Notes under the pieces: model-generated
What the model saw: the letters and a program-made list of their open reading frames with translations, nothing else
Told to the model about the DNA's origin: nothing
The model's database searches: none
Shown: in pieces, positions 13,401-25,783 of the stretch
Layout: each line of letters starts with the position of its first letter
Numbering within the stretch: the stretch's first letter is position 1
Assembly (NCBI GenBank): GCA_001632425.1
Contig: KV425560.1
Span: 67,039 to 131,038, forward strand
Direction: 5' to 3'
DNA length: 64,000 nucleotides
Source of the DNA: Neolentinus lepideus HHB14362 ss-1
Taxonomy: Eukaryota; Basidiomycota; Agaricomycetes; Gloeophyllales; Gloeophyllaceae
Position numbers and translations under genes: made by a program

Positions 13401-15233
13401 ATCCTCGCTCACATACGGCAGGTACGCCAAAACCACACTCGGTCCGTTAAACTTATCCGCCTCGACCAACGCCTGCAATACCTGGGCATACGAGCTGTAC
13501 ACAGCGACGCTCGCAACATACACATCCCCATGATTCATCGCGTACAGGCCCACATCCTGCTTGCGCCGGTGCGGGTCCGCAGTGTGCCGTGCACTGTAGG
13601 GCGTCGTGTCCACGACGAGGACGTTCACATTGAGCCCGGAGGCAATTGCATGGTGCAGACCCGAGGCGCCGAGGTCGTACGCCCAGATGTCGGAGCCGAT
13701 GATCCAACGGGACAGAGCGGAGAGGTGGTGCTTGAAAGCGAGGACCTTGGCAGCAGCTGGGCCTTTGATGCCTTCGAGCTCAGTGACGACTTCGGCGCCG
13801 AGCGCTCTGCTCTTCACCGGGTCGTCGCGGGAGATCATCCACTTACTCAAAAGCGCGTGCACGTCAGAGGTGATGTCCCCGCTGTCCAACAGTTCTTGTA
13901 CTGCGCTCACTAACTCTTTCCGCTCCTCCAGCTCACCTCGAACTCTACCAAGGGCAAACTCGGGCGTCGTAGCCTCGCTCCCTTCCGAAGCGACCAAGAA
14001 GGGCGAATTCTCGATCTCCAGACGGCCCTCGAAAAGCTTTGACAATATTTTGGTGTACGATAACTCGTGCTTCGGAACGTGAGGAACCTCAGCGGAAGAT
14101 ACATGCGGTGGCTCCACAATCGAACCAAGATGCAGAGGAGCGACGCCCGAAGAGGCCTGCTGCACCAGCTTGAGCACGTCAACCTGCTTCACCGTGTCTG
14201 GATGACCCAGGACGCAGGGGTACACCGCCGGCTTGATCTCGGTGTGCGCGTTCTGGACAGCGCTAACGACCTCGAGGTAGAACGGAGTGAATTTGACAGG
14301 CCATTTCTGAATCTGCTCGAGGACAATCACGCGCTCCGCCGATGGAGGGATGGCGGAAAGAAGTTTTGACGGCGGGAGAGGGCTGAAGAGGGATGCGGAT
14401 ACGAGAGAGACGCCCTCTGGTGCTTCCGAGAAAGTCAGTTGGCGACCAAAGACGAAGATAACTGTGTGAGAAGAGGAGGGGGAGGAGCCGCGTTGGATGA
14501 TCGGGCGAATGGGGCGCCTTGTGAGAGCAACAGTGGACCACGTAGTTGTTTCGTATGACTTGTACATATCCGTCGTGATAGAGTCTGACTCGAGGAGCTC
14601 TTCGGGGTGTCCGTTCACTCCGTTCGCAAAACCGTTCAGACCGTGCCCATTGACCCCGTTCGCTTGCGCATTGAACGGAGAGCGGGGAGGAGAGCGGGGA
14701 ACTTCTGAGAGAAGGAACGGTTGAATTCTACCTTCCTGTACTTCATCCAGCGTCTCCGTGCTCTCGCCGACATAGAAGATGTGCAGTACAGCCTTTTTCT
14801 CTGTTCTTGCGAGCCGGGAAGCAAGGAGTGAGTTATCATGGGCTTGTTGTGCTGTTGATGAATGTAAGACGAATGGAATGCTCGGCCGGAGGATGAGGGC
14901 GTCGGATAGGTCGTCCCGGACAGCTAAATGCAAGACCACGGGAAGGGAAGAGAGTTCAGTTATGTGGGGAACGAGGCGAGTCACGAGCTGGGGATTTGCA
15001 AGCGCTAGATAGGATACGAGCTTGCCCGTACGGTTTCGAAGAAGCGTAGCACCTGGGTCGCCGCCGTTTAGGACTGACAGGACAATGGGTCTGTGTCTGC
15101 TCGCATCAGACAATGAAGTGATGGTCTCCGCGTAAGGAGAAGTACTAGGGAATGGCGGGAGCGAGCTGACCAGGACGTCGGAAGAGAGATAGGCTATCCT
15201 GGCCACAGACGACGTCGACGGGGTCGAGGACAT
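10434..15233 (-). CDS. MET5: Assimilatory sulfite reductase, beta (hemoprotein) subunit, MET5 type
   Basis: Reduces sulfite to sulfide with six electrons from NADPH (via the MET10-type flavoprotein) for cysteine and methionine synthesis; cytosolic. Nine exons (15233-12187, 12134-11939, 11882-11623, 11560-11554, 11494-11080, 11026-11001, 10947-10827, 10776-10687, 10624-10434) close in frame to 1450 residues, as expected for the fungal subunit. Residues 1 to about 650 resemble the pyruvate:ferredoxin-oxidoreductase-like N-terminal part. About 705-855 is a flavodoxin-like domain ([19 protein letters not shown]). From about 880 on is the siroheme/4Fe-4S part, with ligand cysteines in [10 protein letters not shown] and CPNGC. 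Exon 4 is a 7-nt microexon that restores the conserved NRADRKNARLKY joint. Two introns begin with GTCCGT. A broken partial copy lies at 7.0-7.4 kb. Confidence 0.95.
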
Positions 15234-16017
15234 TGTGTACTGCAGTAGGAGAGGAAAAGTAACAAGTCCAGAGGAACCGGAATTATCGTATAGGGGAAAT
15301 ACGATTTGCTGCCGGCCATTTCTAATGTTTGCAGCATTTTTGTGATGCTCAGCAGCACCTCATCCGTTTGGTCCTGTTAGTCTTGTCCCATTATGGCATT
15401 TGTCGGGTGTCCGTTCTGGTTTTCGATACGTATGGCCGGAGTGTGGATAGCATGCGATTTGCCCTAGTGCGGCCTATTTACAGTGAGGAATACAAGCGGA
15501 TGCGAAGCGAAACCCATCGAGCCGCCGTCTGATGCTGCGAACACTTCGGCCCGCGTCCAAATTCTCGTCCGGATCACTCGCTCAAAGTGAGCATAACAGG
15601 CAGTGAAACCTCCAATAACTTCCAACGTGTGGCATTCGAACCTTACGGCTGCAATGACATGGCCAGTAGGTAATAATAAAGCAAGCCAGAACCACTGTCT
15701 GTCATTTCAAATTCAACTTGACTTTCGACTAAGGTCCTTCCGAGTGCAATGGGTTGTTCTGAAGACTAATATACATCCACTTACACGTCAATCCATTTGG
15801 TTAAAGCGACTCTAGTGTCAGTCGATGCAACACTACGAAGCAAAGGCAATGGCAAGCTGAACTACCGCCACATCGGCCAAATAAGGAACACCGGTAATTC
15901 CCGGTCGGAGTCCGAACCCAATCCCTGACTATACAGTCCTCTCGATCACCGTTCTCATCTTCAAGGCCCTCGACACCCAAGCCCAAAAACCTCCGACGCC
16001 GACACCCATCATCAGCA
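15234..16017. promoter_or_regulatory. Shared upstream region of sulfite reductase and RPL30
   Basis: A 784-bp region between two divergent start codons. Small open frames here show no family signal. It must contain both promoters; no clear TATA element was seen. A pyrimidine-rich stretch precedes the ribosomal gene ATG, which is common for ribosomal protein promoters. Confidence 0.5.
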
Positions 16018-16561
16018 ATGGCCCCTTCCAAGAAGTCTAAGGCGTCCAAGTCCACCGAGTCCATCTCAACCAAGCTCGCGCTCGTCGTCAAGTCGGGCAA
16101 ATACTCCTTGGGCTACAAGTCCGCGCTTAAGCAGATGCGTAACGGCAAGGGTGAGTCCTCCAGCTAATAGCGAGTGACAATTAAATGGGGCTGGAGCGTG
16201 ATGCTGAGAAGGCCTCTACGCTAACCTCTTGCTTTGCTTTTCTTTATTTTGTATTTCTGTTACGGCGGTTCTTGGTCTTGTCCTCTCCGTGGCTAGCTAA
16301 ACTTGTCCTGATCGCCGGCAACTGCCCGCCTCTGCGCAAGTCGGAGCTTGAGTACTACGCCATGCTCTCGAAGACGACCGTCCACCATTTCTCTGGCACG
16401 AACGTTGCCCTGGGTACCGCTGCTGGCAAGCTCTTCCGTGTTGGGTGGGTTCAGGTGTTCTTCATCTTCTATATCACTGTTGACTGGTGTTCTGTAGTGT
16501 TATGACGATCACCGACCAGGGTGACAGTGACCTGCTCAATATTGCCGAAAACTTGGCTTAG
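16018..16561 (+). CDS. RPL30: 60S ribosomal protein L30 (eL30)
   Basis: Component of the large cytosolic ribosomal subunit. Three exons (16018-16150, 16297-16444, 16498-16561) give 114 residues, the normal size. The sequence runs from a lysine/serine-rich start through [20 protein letters not shown], then [38 protein letters not shown] and a C-terminus ending [17 protein letters not shown]. All are hallmark eL30 segments covering the L7Ae-like RNA-binding fold. The start ATG follows a CATCATCAGCA context and begins MAPSKKSK, typical of the family. Confidence 0.97.
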
Positions 16562-17070
16562 TGGGAGCCAGCATATCATGGTCGTCGGATTTGTAGCTCT
16601 ATGTCGTTGTACCCTATGCTGCTATGCTCAAATGTCATTATGACCCTTGTTTCTTTGACCGATTGTATTGGCAAACAGTCTTCACATGTGTGACCGTGAT
16701 TTGACATGATAAAGCTGTATGGAAGCTTGGCCATGGCATTCTACCTTACCATGTTTCCCTGGGTTACAGCTCTGAATTTTTGAAGGCAAGTGATTGTTTG
16801 GGCCTTGCTAATAACCACTATTGAATGACAGAGCTCCGAAATTGTCTGTTGGCTTGCTGCAGAGGGATGTGGATTACTTTGAATATGAGTGGCAGAAGTC
16901 CACTTTTATTCTATTAATAGAACTGACAAAGCATGTCCCAGGGTCATGCCCCATTTATGATGGTATAAAAGATTAGCCGGCGATGAGTGGTCAAGCCACT
17001 TGATGTCACTCCACCTTAGTATATCTGCTTTCCACCTTGTTCCCCTCATTTTCCTCATTTCCATCACATC
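16562..17070. other. Intergenic between RPL30 and the first zinc-finger gene
   Basis: 509 bp, AT-richer than the flanking exons. It should hold the RPL30 3' end and the zinc-finger gene promoter. No gene recognised. Confidence 0.5.
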
Positions 17071-18393
17071 ATGCACAGAAGCGCCCCTTCATTTACCATT
17101 ACCCTTACACCAGAGGCATTTGCTGACTTGGCAAAGAGTACAGTCAAGCCAATCAAGTGTGAGTGGGATGGGTGTCCTGCCACTCTCAATTGTTGGTACT
17201 TGTTGCATCAGGTATGTACCATGTATTTGGTTGATTTTTTGTGCCACTTGGTGGTCCAAGTGGGCAAAAGACAGGAGTGATGATACACATGAAACATGCT
17301 CAAAACATGAATTTTGTGGCTTGGTATGCTGGTGCCACAGCAGACTGGACCACTGAATCTCACATGGCAATGAGGCTTCATGCCAGCATCATCATTTGAT
17401 CTCTGCTTGACTTCATATCATAATATGTGAGCGTCAGTGAAATACTGATCACTGAGTTTGCAGCACATAGATAAGCAGCATTGTACTCGGAAGTCAAAGA
17501 ACAAGGTGAGGCGGCTATCAACCTCAATCTCAAGTGGCTAGCTCACTGAGGACATGTAGGCAGGCTCCTATGAATGCCGTTTTCCGCGCTGTACTGCCCG
17601 GAGCCATGGGTCTACTCGTGATTTGCTAAGACATCTGGAGTCTAATCACACCAGCCGGTATCCTTTGCCATGTCCGATACAAGGTATCTACCACTGACAG
17701 AATTTATATCTGAATTTCAATTATTTAAATTCGGTCACTACAGGATGTGAAGAGACATTTGCGCGCCAAAACTATATCCCAGTGCACTTTCGGAACAACC
17801 ATGCGCAGCTTGAAAACATGGAGGCCACACTATACTCGCCTATTCTTAAGTCGACATGGCTTCCGCTTCATCCCCGGCCGATTAAGCCCCTGCAGCCAAT
17901 CCCGCACATCGAGATTGATCACGAGAGATTGCTGGCACCTACCGTCATCTCAACACCTCAAAAGGCGGGCCAGCAACCAGGCACAGCAAGCAAGCCACTC
18001 AGCCGTACATGGAGCCATCTGAGTGTCCCAGATGAGAAAGAGAAATTTACAAATTCCGATGAGGAGCCCGAATCGATGCCCTTTGAAGACTTCCTCAACC
18101 TGCGCATACCGACAGAAGAGGACGACCCGGAGTTCGAGCTCCCTGAGTTCATCGTTCGGCGCAAACCTCCAGAACAGAGTGTTAGACAGCTGTCTGTGCT
18201 GCCTCCGCTTCTCAATTTCGCGGCTGGGTGTCCAGAACTTGAGCACACCCCCGCGAGTATAGGCTTCGACGCGTTCCAGGCGAGGTATGATGAGCTGGAG
18301 AAGGCGGGGCTCATCTCAGGCACGGGAGTATGGCCTCATGATATCCCTAGTCGGTCTGCTTCTGCGGTGAAGGGAAAACGGACAGACGCATAA
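17071..18393 (+). CDS. Three-finger C2H2 protein (paralog A)
   Basis: Four exons (17071-17211, 17464-17505, 17560-17683, 17744-18393) close in frame to 318 residues. Three consecutive C2H2 zinc fingers are visible: CEWDGCPATLN with HIDKQH, split by intron 1; CRFPRC with LLRHLESNH; and CPIQGC with HFRNNH, split by intron 3. They are followed by TWLPLHPRPI and an acidic segment SMPFEDFLNLRIPTEEDDPE. Finger spacing suggests nucleic-acid binding, probably nuclear; no target can be named. A clear paralog with the same exon phases lies on the other strand at 20546-21596. I do not recognise a named family. It may be a lineage-specific regulator or a domesticated transposon-derived gene. Confidence 0.8.
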
Positions 18394-18706
18394 GTAGCAG
18401 CATATTGTTTGGGTAATCCAGATGGTACAGAACTCGTGTAATCCGTCGCACTTGGAAAAACTTTAGTCTTGCTTATATACCTTAATCATTTTTATACTAA
18501 AATGAACAGTCATAAATTAGTAAAAATTGGAAAGTAAAAAAAAGGTGATAAGGAGCTTTTCTTGTACCAATGCTCTAATAAACACCATATAATCTGTGAA
18601 CCAATCAAAGGGTATCTTCTTTGAGTCGCGGCATTTGCCGGCTCCGGAGTGCACGGCCCAGACTATACGGAAACTGAACCGCGTCTGATTTGCCGAACGA
18701 CGCACA
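18394..18706. other. Intergenic between zinc-finger gene A and the ARP9-like gene
   Basis: 313 bp, AT-rich in its first half. It contains the 3' end of the zinc-finger gene and the promoter of the ARP9-like gene. No gene seen. Confidence 0.5.
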
Positions 18707-20454
18707 ATGAGCGGGGTCGCGTTCCGGGACTCAAGCATCGTCGTAATCGACACCTCCAGGACCTCTCTGCGCGCCATCCTTGGTCTCGGTGAACTACTGC
18801 CTACCCCGGCTGTGGTGAGTGTCTCCTTCGTGCCATATTCTGCGACGTGGCTGAGTCTTTTGCTCAGGAAATCCAAGCCCGCGTCGGTCTTCAGCGGTTG
18901 TTATACGAGCAACTCAATAGCAACGGCGTCAGCGGCAATGGACAGCCAGCGGCATCTACCAGTCGGGCTATGTCTGCTGCGCCGAGCACATCCATCAAAG
19001 TGAATGACTACTTGGTCGGCGCTCAGCTCGACAATGCTTTGGCTGCTGGTGAGGATGTCGTCGTCTCGTGGCCATTCGCTGAGGGCGATGTGAGTGACTG
19101 GACTCAAGCTGAGGCGCTCTGGTGAGTTCTCTCCTTTACTGTCAGTCAACGTTCCGTTGCTGAATTAGCTTCGGTCTCATGTAGGAAGCACACGCTCTTC
19201 TCCCTGCTTCATCTCCGACGCACACAAAATGAATCCCCCGTCCTGCTAACAGTGCCTCCATCTTTATCACGCTCGAGTCTCACTATACTCTCCCAACTCT
19301 TCTTTGAGCGCTTCAATGTGGCTGCCTTCACCCTGCTCTTCCGACCCGTCGCGCAAATCTATGCTGGTAACGCGTTATCAGGCGTCGTGGTTGACATTGA
19401 TGAAGAATATACGGACATTAACGTACTCTACGATGGTTTCATCGTCAAAGCATGCACGGAAAGTGTCAAGATTGGCTTGAAAGACTGTCGAGAACACGTC
19501 GCCAGCATCCTCCGCACAAACCAAAGTGTCATGACCGCCATCTCACCTCCCGATGCGCCCCTCTCCGACGACCGAATTCACACCGCCCTTCTCTCCCTTG
19601 TCTCACACCTCCTCTCCACCTCTCTCATTAAACCACCCTCCGCTACCGGCTCCACCATCGCTGTGGACGAGCCCGAGGACGGCGTCACCGACATCGCCGC
19701 AATTGTCCTTGCAGGCAAGGAGAAAGCCGTCATCGAAAACAACATGAAGAAGCGCGCGAGCGCGAAGGCGACCGCCGCGGAGCAGGCGAAGATGCGTGAG
19801 ATCGAGGCGATGGACCTCGTCGAGATCAAGGAGTGGGAGTGGGAGGGCAAGGTCAGGGAGGTTGTCGTAGGACGCGAGCGTCATCGGTTCTGCGAGCCGC
19901 TGTTTGATCCGAAGATAGTGAGGAAGGATACGAAGGCCGACGCGTGGTCTCTACAGGAGGTCATTGGGGCAGCGGTGCGGCGGTGCGACGTCGAGCAGAG
20001 GCAGTATGTGTGGAATGGGCTGTTTGTCACAGGCGAGTTAGCGAAGTATATTAAAGGTGAGGCGTTGTCGCGTTATAGCGTTCCTTCATCAATGTTCTGA
20101 CTGAACGACTCGCATAGGCATGGGTACTTCCCTTCAATCCCGCTTAGGGACTTTCATACTTAATCAGCCAGATCAGCACAACGACATCCAGCCTAGAAAC
20201 ATTCGCGTCCTCAAGATACCCGAGTATTTTGCCGAGTACAGGGAGAAAGGTGACGGGTTCGCCGCTTTCTTGGGCGCAGGCATAGTTGCAAAGGTATGTA
20301 TATTAAAGAGCTCTAGCCTCTCCGAGTACGACTGATGAGGCTTCGACGGCAGATTGCATTCCACGACCCGAACGGGAAGAATTTTGTGTCAAAGAGCGAG
20401 TACGCGAACAAAGGCCCGCCTGCTATTATTGAAATGTCTGCGTCACTATTGTGA
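18707..20454 (+). CDS. Actin-related protein, ARP9-like (SWI/SNF-RSC type)
   Basis: Five exons (18707-18814, 18868-19121, 19185-20056, 20118-20293, 20353-20454) close in frame to 503 residues. The start FRDSSIVVIDTSRTSLRAIL and later segments (TVPPSLSRSSLTILSQLFFE, RFNVAAFTLLFRPVAQIYAG, GVVVDIDEEYTDINVLYDG) follow the actin fold with its second phosphate-binding loop region. The C-terminal part is divergent, with RNIRVLKIPEYFAEYREKG in place of actin subdomain 3-4 sequence. A charged insertion rich in Ala, Lys and Glu lies near residues 290-340. Divergent fungal ARPs of this layout are ARP9, a nuclear subunit of chromatin-remodelling complexes that binds the HSA helix of the ATPase. ARP7-type is the alternative. 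It sits between two inverted zinc-finger paralogs. Confidence 0.75.
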
Positions 20455-20545
20455 ATGGATGCCTTGTACGGCATGTATTAAACATCTATACCTCACAAGA
20501 CCAGATCGATAAAAACAAACTGGCTTTCAGGATCGCTTCTTGCTG

Positions 20546-21596
20546 CTAACCGCGGGTCTCCGTGTCGTCGCCATCGAGTGTCCCTGCCCCGGCTGCTTCG
20601 TTCTGCCGATACTTCCAGACCTTATAGCTTATGCTCATCGTCGGATCTTCACGGTCTATCTTCGCCGATACGCAAGGTGGCTTTGCCAGCTGAGTGCCCT
20701 CTTCCTGTCTCGGGACGATGTCGAAGTCTGTGAATTCAAATAGTGGGTCTTCATCAACTGTAGGTATTTCTAAGATTGGGAGATCATCAAATGGTATAGA
20801 ATCTGCGTTAGACCGGGCGGAGTAGGTATTGCTTGGTGTTTGGTGAGTCGAACTGAAGAACCAGGTGAAATCAAGACTCAAGAGTCACGTACATGCTGCG
20901 ATCAAGAGACCGTTGCGTAATGGTGGGAATTACGCGGAGAGGCAAGGCAGGTAATCGCGGACGGTAAGGAAGCCAAGTCTGCTGAATGATACTCAGCGTC
21001 GAGTGTGATGTTGGATCCAAGTGGTTAGGTCCGTGAGCATTCAAAAAATGCCCAACTAGATAGTGCTGTTTCAGATTTTTGATATTACATCCTGCATTTG
21101 ATGAGGCCAGTGAGCTACATTGACCATTGTGGACAAGTGGACCTGCCTTGCCTTCAATTGGACATGGTAATAAGTAGAAAGCTAGATGTGCCTTGGTAAT
21201 GTGGTTATGCAGATTGGCTTGAGTTGCATGACTTTGGTCTGAGCAGGATATGAATTTGCATTGATAATTCCCAACCTAGCATTACATAATATTAGTAGAA
21301 TCTAAGGCTTGAAAGCTTAGACATCACCTCCGCAGCATGGTCATAATGCATGCTAATGTGCTATTAACCAGTCAGCTATGTGAGTAACACAAACACAAAT
21401 AATAGAACCAGAGACAATTCATCCAATAACCAAAATATGCTTGATATAAATGCAAGAAATGATGTAGCCTTACCTCAGTGTAGGTGTGAAATGAATTCAA
21501 CTTGGCATCACACCATTCCCATTCACATGGGAATGCCTTTCGACAATTCTTTGCCAAGTCAACAAAGAGTTCAATGGTAAGGTGAGCCAATGCCAT
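20546..21596 (-). CDS. C2H2 protein (paralog B, inverted)
   Basis: Five exons (21596-21474, 21360-21328, 21275-21152, 21091-20893, 20852-20546) close in frame to 261 residues. Aligned segments with paralog A include LTIELFVDLAKN before CEWEWCDAKLN, YQCKFISC with HNHITKAH, CPIEGCNIKNL with HYLVGHFLNAH, TWLPYRPRLPAL, and SIPFDDLPILEIPTVDEDP. Exon 3 is 124 nt in both genes. The intron after exon 3 starts with GC (AAG then GCAAGG); a GT donor 9 nt further would also keep frame but would break the C-x4-C spacing. The start at 21596 (MALAH) is a choice; an in-frame ATG 30 nt upstream is possible. The first finger's histidines (HISMH) are spaced unusually closely. Function unknown. Confidence 0.72.
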
Positions 21597-21869
21597 GATA
21601 CTGCTAGCATAGAGGAGTCTTGCCACTGCAATTCACCTAATACTGCTTTATACAGTGAGAGGCAATTTCGAGAACAATCCACACCTTTATCAATAGAAGT
21701 CATGGAATGAACCAGTGTACATCCAAGATCCCAAGAACTCGGTGTACAAGTAACATTGGCAATGATTGGCATGGAAGCTTTGTATCACAAGGATACAAGA
21801 CATGTAACAATATCATAATGAGACTGTATTATCATCCACTTACGATACAGTTACATACTATGGCAAGAC

Positions 21870-22976
21870 TCAGTTGACATACAAATTGAACATCTCATTC
21901 AATATCCGTGCTGTATCAGCGGGACTTGTAACTGTATGCCCAATGACTCGAGAATCAGTAAAGATCTCATAATCATTACCACCCTGTGACATAATAATGT
22001 GAGATAATTGCTTGTGAGATTCATGGGGAGTAAGGTCACCTTGTAGGTCTTATCACCAAAGAAGTGGATTTCTTCAAAATTGTCAGATTCAACATGCCGG
22101 AGACAGTATGTCTTATCCCATCCAGTAGGGAAAATATCAAAGGATATCTTTCCACCAATGGAATATGTTAAGTTGTAATCTGCAAACTTCTCCCGAAGGA
22201 TGTTAATAAAAGCCGGCCGCAGCCCATAGATCTAGACCGACATGTAAATGATGGATGGCTGGCAGCAAAGTTACATAATTACCTTGTCATATGCTTCAAA
22301 CTCGAGCCGTTCTTGTATACTGTTGCAACAACCTGATCAGGGTCTCGGAACAGAAGAGAAGCCATGATGCACCTACGTTGCGTTCCGGCCTAGTGGACTG
22401 ACATTGACCATGCCATTACGGAATTCAATGAATGTCCCCCTGCACAACTATATTGGCATGGTCAGCTATGGATAAAATCACATGCTTACCTTTTGATTGG
22501 GATGTCCAAGTCCGCAACGTAATGAAGGATGAAGTTCACAAGCTTCTTGTACCGCTCCTCGCCCACGTACTTGATGAACGACTGCGATGGCAGCGGCGCT
22601 CCCAGCCGATATGCGGTGAGCCCATTCTCAGCGAACGCAAAATCAAAGTCCTCGATGACTGAATATGTATTGAGGGCCCTGTGCGCAATTCGTCAACAAA
22701 AGAACGTAAATCAACTTACTATTGTTCCCGTTGATCGACAGCTGCTCAGAGATTTTGACAAGGTCAGAGCCCCCGACGAACCCAATCGCTACTTTCTTTC
22801 GCAGGTCACGGAGAAGCTGAATGATCTCGGGCGATGCTGCCTAACCGGACAGCTCAGGGCATGCACTGGCGACTGCGTAGCAAGCAACATACTTGGCGTG
22901 CTGGAGTCAAAGTTCCATCGACATCGAACAGAAGGAGTTTCTTGATAGGACGATCTGCGAATGCTTGAGAGACCAT
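21870..22976 (-). CDS. SEC53: Phosphomannomutase
   Basis: Converts mannose-6-phosphate to mannose-1-phosphate, the precursor of GDP-mannose for glycosylation and GPI anchors; cytosolic. Seven exons (22976-22893, 22840-22720, 22658-22490, 22439-22377, 22319-22283, 22231-22040, 21983-21870) close in frame to 259 residues, the family's usual size. The HAD-type catalytic motif [13 protein letters not shown] is near residue 20. It is followed by [77 protein letters not shown] and [11 protein letters not shown], all diagnostic. It lies 216 bp from the divergent VMS1 gene. The VRG4-type transporter at 48.8 kb acts later in the same pathway. Confidence 0.96.
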
Positions 22977-23192
22977 TCTTGGGAGACAGAGTTGGGAAAC
23001 GGAAGGCAGAGGAAAGCTGGCAGTAAACGTTTGAACGTGCGGTACAGACGCGACTTGTTCGGATATCGCCGAGTATGCGATCACTGTGCATCGGGAGCGC
23101 ATCTTGAGACTCACTCTGACTGTCTCGCTTGTATATAGTTCAGACTTGGTTTATACCTCGTCTCAAGAACCTTTCCGGTGTGTTCCTCGGCT
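22977..23192. promoter_or_regulatory. Bidirectional promoter SEC53 / VMS1
   Basis: 216 bp between two divergent start codons, so both promoters must share it. No unambiguous TATA box was seen. Confidence 0.6.
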
Positions 23193-25464
23193 ATGGCTCG
23201 CTACGAGCACTACCATGTCTACTCTCTACCTCAAGAGCTGCTGGACGCCTTGACCCCTCGAAGTCTGATAACTAATACCCAGGAAGTGGTGAGATCGCCC
23301 TCACCAGACATACCTATTTCCACCGCAAACACTGGACCGGGCGGGAGATCATGTAGCATTTGTCTAGGCGCGATATTCACCGACGTTGATGAGCAACGTA
23401 GCCACTTCCGTTCTGACTGGCATCGGTATAATGTCAAGTCGAGATTGAACGGCGGAAAACCGGTGACTGAGATGGAGTTCACTCGCCTGATGGAAAGTGT
23501 GTGTGTCTCGACGCCTCTCGTCTGATGAAGCGCTTATCATATGACTCCTTTCAGGTTTAGACGACTCTTTGTCTGGATCTGCCTCATCTTCCGAAGATGA
23601 TGACGATGATGATGCATCAGACGCCGTCTCAAACCTAGTGAACAGACAAGAAAAACAAGCCGGGCTTTTCTATCCCACTTCCGATGCATCCAAAATGCCT
23701 CAGACTGCCTTAGTATGGTTCCACTCCCCTCCAGCCACCCAGCTTGGCATTTACAAAGCCATCTTTCCCGCGTCCCTGCCCCCGTCTTCATACTTAGCTG
23801 AGCTGAGGGATATGCAGGAGCGTGAAGCGGATGGTCGCACGTGGGCGCTATTCATGGTAGCGGGAGGTCACTTTGCTGGAGCGATAGTCCGGGTACAGCG
23901 CTCGAAGGAGGATGAGCAAGATGAAGCGAAATCGAGGAAGGGGAAGCAGCGGGTGCCGAAGCCAGATGCAGAAGTCTTGAAGCATAAGACTTTCCACCGC
24001 TATACCAGTACGTTTGACTGAATTGTTGCAGTCATGATATTCTGGTTGATGTTTAGGTTCTTAGCCCGCAGAAAACAGGGGGGATCGCAGTCTCTTAATG
24101 ACAAATCTAAGGGTGCTGCTATCAGTGCTGGTGCAATGCTACGTCGGTACGGAGAGCAAGCCTTGCGAGATGTGAATTGATCAGCCTTGTCTTCTGTCTT
24201 TATGCGCTTTTTCTGACGCACGCAATTTACTCAGGACATAAGAAAGCTGTTAGCAGACTGGTCAGATGACATACACGACTGCGAACGCATATGGATCCGA
24301 GCCAACACATCGAACAGGCGCATTTTCTTGGATTATGAGGAAGCGGTGGTCACGAAAGGTGCGGTGCCAGCCCGAACATGGATTCACCATACTAATGACC
24401 TGCACTGCAGGTGATGAACGGCTTCGTACATTTCCATTTCCTACACGGCGACCTGTGAGTACGGTTTTCGTCACTATAGGTATCTTCATTTTTCTCATAA
24501 ACCGCATCAGACCCAAGCGGAGCTATCCCGGTGTCTGCTGGAACTAACTCGAGTCAAAGTATCCCACTTCACCGAAGATGAACTCAAAGCGCAGGACGAA
24601 GCTTACCTGGCATCCCTTCCCAAGCCCAAACCCCTGCCTGTCATAGCAGCACCTACGCCTCCTCCCGAAAAGCCTGCACAACCCAGACTTACCAAAGAAG
24701 AAGAAGCTCTTCGAGACAGATGGGAACGCCTCATCGAAATGGTCACAAAGGGCCGTCTAGAGCCACTCAAGGCGTTCTGGCTACGTGAAGGCGCTAATTT
24801 AGGTGGTATAGACGCATTTGCCCCAGATATCGCAGTCGGGCGTGAGTACAGAGGTACCTTACTACAAATTGCCGCGCAAACCGGGCAGGAAGAGGTAACG
24901 CAGTGGCTTCTCGAGGAGGCTCACGCAAATCCGGCAGTGGAGGTCCCGGGCCTAGACGGAATCGAAGACGAGACAACTGCAAACAAAGAGAAAGAACAGG
25001 AGGAAGATAGGTCCGCAAGTGCAGAGGTTTCTAGATTGAAAGGGAGACGCACAGCGTATGATCTCGCACGCACGAAAGAAGTGCGTAACGTCTTCCGAAG
25101 GTGCGCCGCCGCGCACCCCGACTGGTGGGACTGGCTCGGTGCGGGGCACGTCCCGAGCGCGCTCACGCAGGAGATGGTGGACGAACAGGAGGAAAAGAAG
25201 AAGGCTCGGCGGAAGGGGCTCAAAGATAAGCTCCGCGAGCGGCAAGTAAAGGAGAAGGAGAAAGAACAAGTGCCACCTCCGCCACCCCCACCGTTGGAGA
25301 AGCCTAGTCCTCGGATTCAAGATGCGACTGGGCCCAGGAAGTTGGGTGGTGCGGCGGGCGCTACGGAGGGAATTGTTGGTCTGACACCTGAGATGAGGGC
25401 GAAAGTCGAACGCGAGCGTCGCGCGAGAGCTGCTGAAGCACGACTGAATAGACTCGGGGGCTGA
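23193..25464 (+). CDS. VMS1: VMS1/ANKZF1-type peptidyl-tRNA endonuclease of ribosome quality control
   Basis: Releases stalled nascent chains from 60S subunits by cleaving the tRNA 3' end, and has roles at mitochondria and with CDC48. Six exons (23193-23496, 23555-24007, 24065-24171, 24235-24358, 24411-24454, 24511-25464) close in frame to 661 residues. In order: a zinc finger (CSICLGAIF with HFRSDWHRYN near residues 50-80); the VLRF1 eRF1-like domain with GGHFAGAIV and the catalytic glutamine in RRKQGGSQSLND; an ankyrin-like segment (GTLLQIAAQTGQEEVTQWLL); then a basic coiled coil, a proline run and a C-terminal Arg/Ala helix resembling the CDC48-binding VIM motif. The start is the ATG preceding ARYEHYHVYSL. 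Confidence 0.93.
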
Positions 25465-25783
25465 CGCGGACTTTATGTATCTTATCTTCTCCCATAAGCA
25501 ATAGGCGCATTATTAGCATAGATGGTAGCACTACTCTTGACGAATCCCGAAGCCCTTATTCCCGTCCCCACACACAAATAGTGATCGCCCCACGGACGCC
25601 TCGCTTATAGCTTGTTTTCACCTCCATGTGTTGACACATGTCCTTGTTAAGAGATTCTCCGATGTTTACACGGTTATCCTTGAAGACGTTTTCATAATTT
25701 GGCTGAAATCCTAAGGCTACACGTTCGCCTTAAATAGGTGTTCCTTTCATGCAGAGGGCTTCTGGTTTAAATCGTACACCACC
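25465..25783. other. Convergent 3' intergenic region
   Basis: 319 bp between the stops of VMS1 (plus) and the aminotransferase (minus); presumably two 3' untranslated regions. No gene seen. Confidence 0.6.

Noticed and set aside
12889..13913. Plus-strand frames of 150-220 codons inside the sulfite reductase gene
   Set aside because: Antisense shadows of a 1015-codon exon with clear domain content on minus.
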